DNA from: Chitinophagaceae bacterium
Lineage (GTDB): Bacteria > Bacteroidota > Bacteroidia > Chitinophagales > Chitinophagaceae
Assembly (NCBI GenBank): GCA_023957575.1
Contig: JAMLGU010000002.1
Coordinates: 62,001 to 126,000 of the forward strand
Direction: 5' to 3'
Length of the DNA stretch: 64,000 bases
Below, one piece after another: positions 52,512 to 61,226 of this stretch. The translations under genes and the position numbers were made by a program. Position 1 is the first letter of the stretch; every line of letters starts with the position of its first letter. The notes under the pieces were generated by a model, which had not been told where the DNA came from, did no database searches, and was given only the letters and a program-made list of their open reading frames with translations.

Positions 52512-53111
52512 TCATCTGTACACTTTGGTGATGGCATATCCCACACTGTCATTAACCTTACGAAGCACATAGCCATTCAACTGCCTGCGCCTCTTTTTAT
52601 CGGCCCTGTCAATAAAAATACCCCTGCCATCAAAGAGTTGAGGCCTTTCAAAAAAGACAAGTGTACAATAACTCTCGCCTTTGAAAGCCTTATTCAGCGC
52701 CTTATTTCTCACTACCATCATCACAAGGTTGCGCCGTTCGAGATTTACATAGTATTCAATATTATTTATCCAGGTACACTGAATTTCTTTCATTTCCTTA
52801 ATGAGTTTCAGGATAGCCGACGTATTATATTGATACAAATCAAGACTATCCTTTAAGCTGTTTTCATTAATATTGAAATGATAAATTCGTTTTAAAGTAT
52901 CAGTAATAAACTCAAAATTGACATGATTAAACTTTTTTTCTTCAAACAAAACTGCAAAAGGTTTTTGATGATAAAGGTTTTTAAAGTCATTTTTCAAAGC
53001 CTCTAATTTAGATTCGTTTTCTCTATAAAAATCACGGGTAAAATTTCTGGGATAACTGCATGATAGCAGCGCCAGAACAACGGTAGATAATATAATTAAT
53101 TGCAGTTTCAA
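52512..53111 (-). CDS. Lipoprotein of unknown function
   Basis: 199 residues. Lipoprotein signal with lipobox 'LLSC' (Cys near 18). The rest is soluble and rich in charged helices; no known domain recognised. It overlaps the preceding gene by 4 bp, so the two are translationally coupled and probably act together at the cell envelope. Confidence 0.65.
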   Translation of the reverse strand: MKLQLIILSTVVLALLSCSYPRNFTRDFYRENESKLEALKNDFKNLYHQKPFAVLFEEKKFNHVNFEFITDTLKRIYHFNINENSLKDSLDLYQYNTSAILKLIKEMKEIQCTWINNIEYYVNLERRNLVMMVVRNKALNKAFKGESYCTLVFFERPQLFDGRGIFIDRADKKRRRQLNGYVLRKVNDSVGYAITKVYR

Positions 53112-54061
53112 CTTTTTTTAACTTTTTTAGGAACCCAGGTAGAAATACCAAAAACAATATTTTTAAAAAATCCGGGAGAAAGCTGCTGAAGGGTTTTTAA
53201 TCCATAATCCCAGTAAACCAGTTCAATGTCTCCATTACTCAGCCGGGAGATACTAATTAGCAAAACATAATGAGTGGGTGTATGAAATATTTTTTTTGAA
53301 TGTGTTTTACGATACAATTTTTTATTATTCACATACAGAAAGACCTCTCCCCTCTTTAGTCGGCTTTGCAAATAATCGTATAAATCGCCCACATGCGGCC
53401 TGCTCAGGTCAGCACCGTGAGCAATTACATTTGCGTTGAACAACCTTCGCAACATTCGATTGAATTTGGCAAAATTAGTGGAAGCCCAAAAGGTGTTTTC
53501 ATCACCTTTGTCAAAGTGCAGGTTAAACCTGTTTAGGTACCCTTTGTAATGGTCTGCCAGCGTAAGAAACCACATTTGTCCTGCGGGATTGATGTCCAGC
53601 GCGCCTTTATACTTCAACAAACCCGCCTCCTCCCTGACTGCTTTTCCCGGCTGTAGCACATCCTTGCCCATTCGAGACTTCCCTGTTCGGTAAAGTTCGA
53701 CCATAAACTGGGCGAATCCCAATGGATTGTATTTCAATGGAATATAGGTAAGTGCAGAATAAGCACAGAAATTAGTGGTTTTTCCTTCATAAAAGGAAAA
53801 CGGTTCAATGGTAAATGTTTTTAGATTTTGCAACAGCAAATCAGGCTTCACATTAGGCCAATATTCACTTTGCTCCAAATCTTTTATGGATTGAATATAT
53901 TCCAACGTTTCAATTATTGAATTATCAGAAGCAGAATCAATCCGTTTGAACGAGGTATCAACAATAGGATTTTCTGCTGCCGATTTTTCACAAATCGCAG
54001 CCAATATCATCATTAGACACAATTTGAGTAATAAAAACCGGCTTGTGGAAATCTGTGTCAT
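53108..54061 (-). CDS. Exported protein with possible papain-like catalytic triad
   Basis: About 317 residues with an N-terminal signal ('LLLKLCLMMILAAICEKSAA'). No family is recognised directly. Three spaced residues could form a Cys-His-Asp triad: Cys in 'TNFCAYSALTYIP' (about 99), His in 'HTPTHYVLLIS' and Asp in 'VYWDYG', the order seen in C39-like and papain-like peptidases. This is inference only. Start at 54061 (MTQISTS) is preferred over 54085 because it places the signal near the N-terminus. The next gene overlaps its stop by 4 bp. Confidence 0.6.
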   Translation of the reverse strand: MTQISTSRFLLLKLCLMMILAAICEKSAAENPIVDTSFKRIDSASDNSIIETLEYIQSIKDLEQSEYWPNVKPDLLLQNLKTFTIEPFSFYEGKTTNFCAYSALTYIPLKYNPLGFAQFMVELYRTGKSRMGKDVLQPGKAVREEAGLLKYKGALDINPAGQMWFLTLADHYKGYLNRFNLHFDKGDENTFWASTNFAKFNRMLRRLFNANVIAHGADLSRPHVGDLYDYLQSRLKRGEVFLYVNNKKLYRKTHSKKIFHTPTHYVLLISISRLSNGDIELVYWDYGLKTLQQLSPGFFKNIVFGISTWVPKKVKKS

Positions 54062-54258
54062 ACTATCGAAGATAATAAATTTCAATTCTGCTTTTTCAAA
54101 AAATTATAGAAAAAAAAACTTAATTCGCACCTTAGCCTTAAAGCGTATTTTCTACCTTTTTCTTGATAAAAAGATGGAGCCAAAAATCAAAGGCTATGAA
54201 AAAACTACATATATCAAGTGCCTGATACCCTAGCCCGATCCTTTAATGGGAAACCGCA

Positions 54259-54768
54259 CTATTGATTTGACTCAATCACGCCACTGTAACCTATCGGTGT
54301 TTTATTAACACTTGTAATATTTAATGAAGCATAACCCGATGGCGAAACAGTCAAGTACAAGTTTCTAACATCGTTATTATCATTCGGAATGATTTGAATT
54401 TCATAATTCTTTTTTCTCATTGATATTTTATAAGAAAAATTGGTAGAAGTAAATTTTATACCTCCTTCCGAAGGGTTGATGGGCGCTGTATATGCCCTTC
54501 CAAAAAACGGCAGATAAGCCACAACCGAATCGGGCGTTATCCGCAAATCGTAACGCGAGGTTAACTGATACATGTTTGAAGCATTGGGAAACATATTTCT
54601 GGGGTTGTACTGCGCATCTTCGGTAGGTATTACCTGGCGGGCAACAAATGTATATCGCTGCTGGTCAAGTAAATCGACAGTTGGCAAATGATCGCTTACT
54701 TTCTTTTGTGATGAACATGCTGCCAAAAAAAGATTCAGAACAATAATTGCAAAAAATAATTTCTTCAT
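54259..54768 (-). CDS. DUF4251-family lipoprotein
   Basis: 169 residues. Lipoprotein signal with 'LAACSSQ' (Cys near 18). The body has the DUF4251 pattern 'RYDLRITPDSVVAYLPFFGR', 'GGIKFTSTNFSYKI' and 'LYLTVSPSGYASLNI', known only in Bacteroidota. Function unknown. ATG 54768 gives a normal signal peptide; an upstream ATG at 54789 adds seven residues. Confidence 0.85.
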   Translation of the reverse strand: MKKLFFAIIVLNLFLAACSSQKKVSDHLPTVDLLDQQRYTFVARQVIPTEDAQYNPRNMFPNASNMYQLTSRYDLRITPDSVVAYLPFFGRAYTAPINPSEGGIKFTSTNFSYKISMRKKNYEIQIIPNDNNDVRNLYLTVSPSGYASLNITSVNKTPIGYSGVIESNQ

Positions 54769-54902
54769 AGAATACATTTTAATACTCAAAATTAAAAAAC
54801 AGAATTATTAATGCCAAATTGTATATAGTAAGAAACAAAGAAAAGAAACTGATTAGAGCAAGCAAAAGGAGCAGGAAAATAATAACAGTATTAACAGGAA
54901 TA

Positions 54903-55044
54903 GTTACTTACGGTTTGGCGGCTTGCCTGACTCGTCCAGATTTTGGTTGACTCTTGTTTTTTATCGGAAATGTTCAATCGAAGCACTTTACCCGCCTTGC
55001 ATTCACCACGCAGTAGCACCGAAGATAAACCGCCTGTTATCAGC
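54903..55044. repeat. ~140-bp imperfect inverted repeat, element c
   Basis: Left TTACGGTTTGGCGGCTTGCC, right ACCGCCTGTTATCAGC. The right half GTTCAATCGAAGCACTTTAC matches element b (30672) and, less well, element a (22009). It lies just downstream of the arsC stop, again next to the 3' end of a minus-strand gene. Confidence 0.6.
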
Positions 55045-55057
55045 ATATTCCATTCAT

Positions 55058-55474
55058 TTACAAATTTTTATCAACTAAATTCTTACAGTATATCTTTATT
55101 TCTTCTCTAACGTTTCTGAATTGTTCTTTGATTTCTTCGTCTGTTCCGGTTGCTTTTGCTGGGTCAGGAAAGTTGTGATGAAATTTCCTGGCTTTGGTCG
55201 GAAAATAGGGGCATCGTTCTTTAGCATTGTCGCAAACCGTAATCACAAAATCAAAGTCAATATCGTAATATTCGTCTATGTTGTTTGATGTGTGGTTGGA
55301 AATATCAATGCCGTCTTCTTTCATAGTGGCAATTGCTTTTGGATTTACTCCGTGCGTTTCTATTCCTGCACTATAAATATCTGCTTTATCTCCTGCAAAG
55401 TAGCGTAAATATGCTTCTGCTATTTGACTTCTGCAACTATTACCCGTGCAAAGCACTAATATTTTCTTTTTCAT
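55058..55474 (-). CDS. arsC: Arsenate reductase (low-MW phosphatase type)
   Basis: 138 residues. The P-loop 'VLCTGNSCRSQIAEAYLR' has the active-site CX5R with the first Cys near residue 9. A further pair of Cys around 'VCDNAKERCPYFP' (about 80-88) is typical of thioredoxin-coupled ArsC. It reduces arsenate to arsenite for export or methylation. It is the last gene of arsR-arsM-acr3-arsC, and its start overlaps the acr3 stop by 4 bp. Confidence 0.93.
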   Translation of the reverse strand: MKKKILVLCTGNSCRSQIAEAYLRYFAGDKADIYSAGIETHGVNPKAIATMKEDGIDISNHTSNNIDEYYDIDFDFVITVCDNAKERCPYFPTKARKFHHNFPDPAKATGTDEEIKEQFRNVREEIKIYCKNLVDKNL

Positions 55475-56505
55475 TTTGAATAATACTTTTGTTTTAATTT
55501 TAAACTCACATTCACTAAAAAAATAAGTACAGGCACTTCCACTAATGGACCTATTACTGCCGTAAATGCTTGAGGTGAATTCAATCCAAAAACAGCAATT
55601 GCTACGGCAATCGCCAATTCAAAGTTGTTGCCCGTTGCCGTAAATGCAATTGAAGCATTTTTATCGTAAGGAATTTTCATTGCTTTGTTAATGAAAAAGC
55701 TAATGAAAAACATCAATACAAAATAGAGAATAAGCGGTATGGCAATTTTTAATACATCCAACGGCAATTCAATAATTTGATTTCCTTTTAAACTGAACAT
55801 TAAAACAATGGTTGCTAAAAGTGCAATTAAAGTAATAGGCGATATTTTTGGAATGAATTGATGATTGTACCAATTTTCTCCTTTTTTCTTTATCAAAAAA
55901 TAGCGACTTAAAAATCCTGCGGTAAATGGTATTCCTAAGTAAATCAATACACTTTCTGTTACATCTCGCATTGAAACACTCACATCAAAGTTTCCTAAAC
56001 CGAGATATTTTGGTAAAAAATTGATAAATAACCAAACAAAAAAGCTGTAAGATACAATTTGAAAAATACTGTTCAAAGCAACTAACAAGGCAGTGTATTC
56101 TCGGTTTGCTTTGGCTAAATCGCTCCAAACAATGACCATTGCAATACATCTTGCCAAACCTATCAGAATCAATCCTGTCATATATTCGGGTTCGTTTCTT
56201 AAAAACAAAACAGCCAGGCCAAACATAACGACCGTTCCGATGATCCAGTTCAAAATCAATGAAACCGTAATAGCTTTCTTGTCTTGTACTACCTTTGGGA
56301 TCAATGTATAATCTACTTTCGCCAAAGGCGGGTACATCATTAAAATTAACCCTATTGCTAATGGAATATTGGTCGTTCCAATAGAGAATTTATTCATACT
56401 TTCAGATATAGTAGGAAAAAGATAACCTAATCCTACACCAATTGCCATAGCCAAAAATATCCATACCGTCAGATAACGGTCTAAAAATTTCATTTTTACA
56501 TTCAT
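55471..56505 (-). CDS. acr3: ACR3-family arsenite efflux permease
   Basis: About 344 residues with ten membrane helices. Family marks: 'FLDRYLTVWIFLAMAIGVGL', 'LMMYPPLAKVDY', 'LARCIAMVIVWSDLAKANRE' with the conserved Cys in ARCIAMV, and 'AFTATGNNFELAIAVAIAVF'. It exports arsenite using the proton gradient. Start at 56505 is preferred, as upstream in-frame starts would extend into arsM; it then begins a few bases past the arsM stop. Confidence 0.93.
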   Translation of the reverse strand: MNVKMKFLDRYLTVWIFLAMAIGVGLGYLFPTISESMNKFSIGTTNIPLAIGLILMMYPPLAKVDYTLIPKVVQDKKAITVSLILNWIIGTVVMFGLAVLFLRNEPEYMTGLILIGLARCIAMVIVWSDLAKANREYTALLVALNSIFQIVSYSFFVWLFINFLPKYLGLGNFDVSVSMRDVTESVLIYLGIPFTAGFLSRYFLIKKKGENWYNHQFIPKISPITLIALLATIVLMFSLKGNQIIELPLDVLKIAIPLILYFVLMFFISFFINKAMKIPYDKNASIAFTATGNNFELAIAVAIAVFGLNSPQAFTAVIGPLVEVPVLIFLVNVSLKLKQKYYSK

Positions 56506-56509
56506 AGAA

Positions 56510-57349
56510 TTAACAACATTTCGATTCAGAAGAACAGCAATTTCCTTGCTTTTCTCCATATACAGTGATACTGAAAATGATATTTGGCTTTGAATTGTAA
56601 ATCGCTATTTCTTCTTCTGTTAAATAAATTTTCAAAATATCGTTGGGTATAATAATGGATTTTTCTTTTTGTAGCGTGATGTTTTGAAATCCTGCATCTT
56701 TAATTATTTGTAAGTAATCTTCTTTCCGAATAGCACTTGCCACGCATCCGGCATACATTTCTGCTGCATTTTTTATTTTTTCGGGTAAATCTCCGGTAAG
56801 TACAATATCCGAAATACTGAAATGTCCACCTGGCTTTAATATACGGTAAACTTCACCAAAAGCTTTTGGCTTGTCAGGTACGAGGTTCATTACACAATTG
56901 CTTACAACTACATCAGCAACATTGGCAGTAATTGGAATTTTTTCAATATCACCCAATCGGAACTCTACATTATTGAAATTTAGTTTTTCAGCATTCGTTC
57001 TTGCCTTTTCTATCATTGCTTCGGTAAAATCAATTCCGATAACTTTCCCGATTTCACCTGTTTCGTGTCTTGCCACAAAGCAATCATTTCCGGCTCCGCT
57101 ACCCAAATCCACAACGGTATCGCCCCTTTTAATTTTAGCAAATTCAGTCGGCAATCCACATCCTAATTTCAAATCTGCATCGGGATTGTAACCGTCTAAG
57201 TGTTTGTATTCGTCACTCATAATGTTATATACCTCTGTGCTACAACCGCCACTGCCACAGCAAGATGTAGCATTTGTTTCATTGGTCTGCAAAGCAATTT
57301 CACTGTATTTTTGCTTTACCATTTCTTTAATTTGTTCGTTATTGTTCAT
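56510..57349 (-). CDS. arsM: Arsenite methyltransferase
   Basis: 279 residues. SAM motif 'VVDLGSGAGNDCFVARHE' near residue 78. Arsenic-binding cysteines are visible in 'CCGSGGCSTE', 'SNCVMNLVPDK' and 'YAGCVASAI', the pattern of ArsM, with an extra Cys-rich tail 'NCCSSESKCC'. It converts arsenite to methylated, in part volatile, species. Its presence between arsR and acr3 means that the organism combines export and methylation. Confidence 0.93.
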   Translation of the reverse strand: MNNNEQIKEMVKQKYSEIALQTNETNATSCCGSGGCSTEVYNIMSDEYKHLDGYNPDADLKLGCGLPTEFAKIKRGDTVVDLGSGAGNDCFVARHETGEIGKVIGIDFTEAMIEKARTNAEKLNFNNVEFRLGDIEKIPITANVADVVVSNCVMNLVPDKPKAFGEVYRILKPGGHFSISDIVLTGDLPEKIKNAAEMYAGCVASAIRKEDYLQIIKDAGFQNITLQKEKSIIIPNDILKIYLTEEEIAIYNSKPNIIFSITVYGEKQGNCCSSESKCC

Positions 57350-57367
57350 TGTTCTTATATTTTTGAT

Positions 57368-57688
57368 TTAACAACATTTATTTTCTTGCTTATTTAATTT
57401 GGAGTGAAAACCTGAAAAATAATTGCTCAATTTTTCAATCCCTTTTTCATTCACACAATAACAAATCGTATTTCCTTCAATACTTCCTTTGATTAAACCG
57501 GCATTTTTTAATTCTTTCAAGTGTTGCGAAACGGTGGGTTGTGCCAATGGTAATTCATCAACGATATCGCCAACGATGCAGGCATCAATTTTTAGTAGAT
57601 GTTCCATAATAGCCACTCGTGCAGGATGTCCTAAGGCTTTAAACAAGGTTGCCATTTCTTGTTGGCTTTTGGTATAATCATTTTTCAT
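57368..57688 (-). CDS. arsR: ArsR-family repressor
   Basis: About 106 residues with the winged helix ('[20 protein letters not shown]', '[20 protein letters not shown]'). Possible metal-binding cysteines are in 'DACIVGDI', 'NTICYCVNE' and the C-terminal 'NKCC'; the classical ELCVCDL motif is absent. It releases DNA upon arsenite binding. Start at ATG 57688 rather than a TTG at 57718, which lies inside the likely operator. Confidence 0.9.
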   Translation of the reverse strand: MKNDYTKSQQEMATLFKALGHPARVAIMEHLLKIDACIVGDIVDELPLAQPTVSQHLKELKNAGLIKGSIEGNTICYCVNEKGIEKLSNYFSGFHSKLNKQENKCC

Positions 57689-57709
57689 TTTATTATTTCG
57701 TTTATTTCT

Positions 57710-57729
57710 ATATTGCAATATTACGATAT
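57710..57729 (-). promoter_or_regulatory. Likely ArsR operator
   Basis: ATATTGCAATATTACGATAT, an AT-rich sequence with repeated ATAT(T/C)G(C/T)AATAT halves, 22-41 bp upstream of the arsR start. Confidence 0.5.
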
Positions 57730-57909
57730 TGATTTTAATTGTAGAACGATTCTGTTGATTTTTTCAAATTTAATTTCTACAGACGGAAATGTTGTTTGGA
57801 GGTGCGGTTTTGGAGTTGCTGACTACATCATTAATTAGCGAAACTTTAAACACCATTGCAATTCTAATGTTTAAAAAAATATTTTGAAACTGACTTAAAA
57901 ATAACGTAT

Positions 57910-58293
57910 CTATTTTTTATGCATTTCTATCACTCTTATCACTCCCCTTTCGTCTGTTGCTTTCCATTTCTGTTGTTTCTTTTTATTGAAATAACTGGCC
58001 CAGGTTTGTGAAAACTCGGAATTAGGGCTTTCTACCCCGATATAAAAACCGGTGGCAAACCAACCAAAATCCGTTTTGTCCATTTTATTGTTTCCCAGAA
58101 AATCTTTATATACCAGCTCCTTTTCGCCCTTGCCCTTCTTTTTGAATTTTAACTGACCAATATTTTCCTGCACTATCGATTGCCTGCCCGGAACGTTAAT
58201 CTGGTATTTATCCACCATCCAGGTTCCTACCATCTTATGCGCACAAGAACTGAATACAAAAGTCGCAATCAACAAAATAAGTATGAACTTCAT
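57910..58293 (-). CDS. Small lipoprotein, lipocalin-like
   Basis: 127 residues. Lipoprotein signal with 'VFSSCAHKMVGTWMVDKYQI'; the 'GTW' after the lipid anchor and the beta-rich rest resemble lipocalin-like domains common in Bacteroidota. Function unknown. Start at 58293 (MKFILILL) gives a normal signal; upstream ATGs add unneeded residues. Divergent from the M3 peptidase gene. Confidence 0.65.
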   Translation of the reverse strand: MKFILILLIATFVFSSCAHKMVGTWMVDKYQINVPGRQSIVQENIGQLKFKKKGKGEKELVYKDFLGNNKMDKTDFGWFATGFYIGVESPNSEFSQTWASYFNKKKQQKWKATDERGVIRVIEMHKK

Positions 58294-58430
58294 TATTTTT
58301 ACCATTATTATTTTCAGCCAAAAATAAACAATAAAATCGGCGGTCGCCATTCCCTGTTCAACATTTTGAGGAAGAATTTTGTTAAAATCACAAAATCTGG
58401 TTTACCTTAGCAGTTTCTAAAAAACGCAAT

Positions 58431-60557
58431 ATGAAAAATTTTTTAATCCTTTTTGTAACTATGGTAATGATGTATTCATGCGATAATCAGGGCGGATCTA
58501 CCGAAGGAGGCTCCGATAGCGCCACAAATATACTTTTTCAAGAAAGTACCCTACCCTATCAGACGATTCCTTTTGATAAAATTAAAGAAGCTGATTTTAT
58601 GCCTGCTTTCGAAGAAGGAATGAAACAGCAGATAACAGAAATAGACCGGATTGCAAATGATACGGCAGCACCTACTTTTGACAACACCTTGGCGGCTATG
58701 GAAAAAAGCGGCCGGTTATTAGACAGAGCTAATCGTGCTTTTGATGCACTCACCAGCGCCAATACCAATGAGAACCTGCAAAAAATGCAGGAAGAACTGG
58801 CTCCCAAATTAGCTGCACACAGTGATGCTATATTTTTGAACGAAAAACTTTTTAAAAGAATTGATACGCTTTACAAAGTGCGTGAAACCCTTAGCCTCGA
58901 GCCTGAGGCAAAACGATTAGTGGAATTCTATTTTGAAGAATTTGTTATGCGAGGCGCCAATCTCTCAGATTCACTGAAAGGACAACTCAAGAAGCTGAAT
59001 GAAGAAGAAGCGCTGCTTTCCACAAAGTTTTCAAACCAACTCTTAGGCGCTGCTAAAAATGCAGCCTTAGTGGTTGATAACAAAGAAGCGCTGGCAGGAC
59101 TGCCGGATGCTGAGATTGATGCTGCCTCAAAAAATGCAAATGATAATAATGAGGCCGGCAAATTCAGGCTCCCTATTATCAACACCACCCAGCAACCACA
59201 GTTGCAATCACTTCAAAACAGGGATACGCGTCAAAAACTTTTTGAAACATCCTGGACAAGAGCCGAAAGAGGCGACAGTAATGATACACGCCAGAATATT
59301 CTTCGATTAGCAAAGATCAGAATAGAGAAGGCTAACCTCCTCGGTTTTAAAAATTATGCTGCGTGGAAACTACAAGATCAGATGGCAAAAACACCGGAGG
59401 CTGTGGAAGCGCTATTGAGCAAATTAGTTCCTGCGGCTACTGCCAAAGCAAAGGCAGAGGCAGCAGAAATTAAATCCTTTATGGCCGCCCAAAAGGACAC
59501 TTTACAGTTGGAACCCTGGGACTGGAACTATTTTTCCGAAAAAGTAAGGAAAGCTAAATACGATTTAGACGAAGAGCAAATTAAACCTTACTTTGTAGCA
59601 GACAGCGTTTTGCAAAACGGCGTATTTTACGCTGCCAATAAATTATACGGCATTACTTTTAAGGAAAGAAAAGACATACCTGTTTATAATCCTGATGTGA
59701 AGGTATATGAAGTGTTTGATCAGGATGGCAGCGGCCTGGCGCTCCTGTATATTGACTTTTATAAACGAGACAATAAAAACGGCGGCGCATGGATGAATAA
59801 TTTTGTAGATCAATCAAAACTGCTGAACACCAAACCGGTGATTGTAAATGTGTTCAACTATCCCAAGCCCACAGAAGGCCATCCTTCTCTGATCAGCTAT
59901 GATGATGTGACGACTATGTTCCATGAATTTGGACATACCTTACATGGTTTGTTTGCCAATCAAACTTATCCTTCGTTGTCGGGCACCGCTGTGGCGCGCG
60001 ACTTTGTAGAAATGCCTTCTCAGTTTAACGAACACTGGGCATTAGATTCTACCGTTCTAAAAAATTATGCAAAGCACTACAAAACCGGTGAAGTAATGCC
60101 GCAGGAACTGATTGATAAAATCAAAAAAGCAGCATCTTTCAACCAAGGTTATATGTTTACCGAACTATTGGCAGCAGCCAATTTAGATATGCAGTGGCAT
60201 ACATTAGGCGCCAATAGTGATATTACCGATGTGGATGCTTTTGAAAAAATAGCGCTTCAAAAAACGGGTTGCGACCTGTCCTATGTGCCGCCTCGCTATC
60301 GTTCATCCTATTTTCTGCATATCTGGTCCAACGGTTATTCTGCCGGATACTATGCTTATACCTGGTCTGAAGTGCTGGACAATGATGCCTTTGCATGGTT
60401 TCAGAAACACGGTGGGCTGACCCGCGAAAACGGACAACGTTTTAGAGATATGGTTCTGTCCAAAGGCAATACCGAAGATCTGGCAAAAGTATTTAAAGCA
60501 TTCAGAGGAAAAGATCCTGACATAACACCTTTATTAAAAAACAAAGGGTTATTGTAA
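58431..60557 (+). CDS. M3-family metallopeptidase (Dcp type)
   Basis: 708 residues. Lipoprotein signal with Cys in 'MMYSCDNQ' (residue 17). The zinc motif HExxH is 'MFHEFGHTLHGLFANQ' near residue 500, with the third ligand Glu expected in 'FVEMPSQFNEHW'. Family blocks 'LLYIDFYKRDNKNGGAWM' and 'SSYFLHIWSNGYSAGYYAY' are present. It cleaves dipeptides from peptides in the periplasm, like peptidyl-dipeptidase Dcp. Full length. A hairpin terminator follows. Confidence 0.94.
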   Translation: MKNFLILFVTMVMMYSCDNQGGSTEGGSDSATNILFQESTLPYQTIPFDKIKEADFMPAFEEGMKQQITEIDRIANDTAAPTFDNTLAAMEKSGRLLDRANRAFDALTSANTNENLQKMQEELAPKLAAHSDAIFLNEKLFKRIDTLYKVRETLSLEPEAKRLVEFYFEEFVMRGANLSDSLKGQLKKLNEEEALLSTKFSNQLLGAAKNAALVVDNKEALAGLPDAEIDAASKNANDNNEAGKFRLPIINTTQQPQLQSLQNRDTRQKLFETSWTRAERGDSNDTRQNILRLAKIRIEKANLLGFKNYAAWKLQDQMAKTPEAVEALLSKLVPAATAKAKAEAAEIKSFMAAQKDTLQLEPWDWNYFSEKVRKAKYDLDEEQIKPYFVADSVLQNGVFYAANKLYGITFKERKDIPVYNPDVKVYEVFDQDGSGLALLYIDFYKRDNKNGGAWMNNFVDQSKLLNTKPVIVNVFNYPKPTEGHPSLISYDDVTTMFHEFGHTLHGLFANQTYPSLSGTAVARDFVEMPSQFNEHWALDSTVLKNYAKHYKTGEVMPQELIDKIKKAASFNQGYMFTELLAAANLDMQWHTLGANSDITDVDAFEKIALQKTGCDLSYVPPRYRSSYFLHIWSNGYSAGYYAYTWSEVLDNDAFAWFQKHGGLTRENGQRFRDMVLSKGNTEDLAKVFKAFRGKDPDITPLLKNKGLL

Positions 60558-60565
60558 AACAATGA

Positions 60566-60591
60566 AGCGCCGGATTAATACCGGCGTTTTT
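60566..60591 (+). terminator. Terminator after the M3 peptidase gene
   Basis: Stem CGCCGG (60568-60573) and CCGGCG (60581-60586), loop ATTAATA, then TTTTT. Confidence 0.8.
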
Positions 60592-60607
60592 ACGAAAAAG
60601 GAAACGA

Positions 60608-61207
60608 ATGGAAGAAAACAGATTAAATGACGAACAGTTTGATACGGGATACGAAAAAGTATTGAAAATAATTGATATTGTAAAAGCAAATAATATCGGA
60701 CTGAAATTGCTGATTCCTACAATTTTGATTTACGGGCTACCTTTTTACTTGATATGGAAAGACAGCATCAGTTTTAAAGATTTGTTCAGCGCCGGCTCAG
60801 GATGGGTATTTTTGAAATGGTTAACTATTTTTCTGGCCGGAATTGTAGCACACGAATTAGTGCATGGAATTACCTGGGCTTTATTTGCAAAGAAAGGATT
60901 CAGGTCAATAAAATTTGGTGTTCTATGGAAATACATCACTCCTTATTGCCATTGCAAAGAACCATTACAAATCAGGCATTATCTGATCGGCGCAATTACT
61001 CCTTTCATTTTTGTAGGTCTGCTGCCCGCTGTTTATGCCATCATTACAGGTAGTATCAACTGGCTTTTGTTTGGCATTTTTTATACCGTTGGCGCAGTAG
61101 GCGATTTTCTGATTATCAAATTATTGCTACCCGGAAAAAGGAACGATTATGCTTTGGATCATCCTTCGGAGGCAGGTTGTTATGTGTATAGAAAAATTCC
61201 GGCATAG
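60608..61207 (+). CDS. DUF3267-family membrane metalloprotease-like protein
   Basis: 199 residues with about four membrane helices. The zinc-like motif HExxH is 'IVAHELVHGITWALF' near residue 80, embedded in a helix, as in DUF3267 and other site-2-protease-like proteins. A substrate is not known. It follows the M3 gene after a terminator, so it may have its own promoter. Confidence 0.82.
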   Translation: MEENRLNDEQFDTGYEKVLKIIDIVKANNIGLKLLIPTILIYGLPFYLIWKDSISFKDLFSAGSGWVFLKWLTIFLAGIVAHELVHGITWALFAKKGFRSIKFGVLWKYITPYCHCKEPLQIRHYLIGAITPFIFVGLLPAVYAIITGSINWLLFGIFYTVGAVGDFLIIKLLLPGKRNDYALDHPSEAGCYVYRKIPA

Positions 61208-61226
61208 AAAACCCATTGCAACAAAG

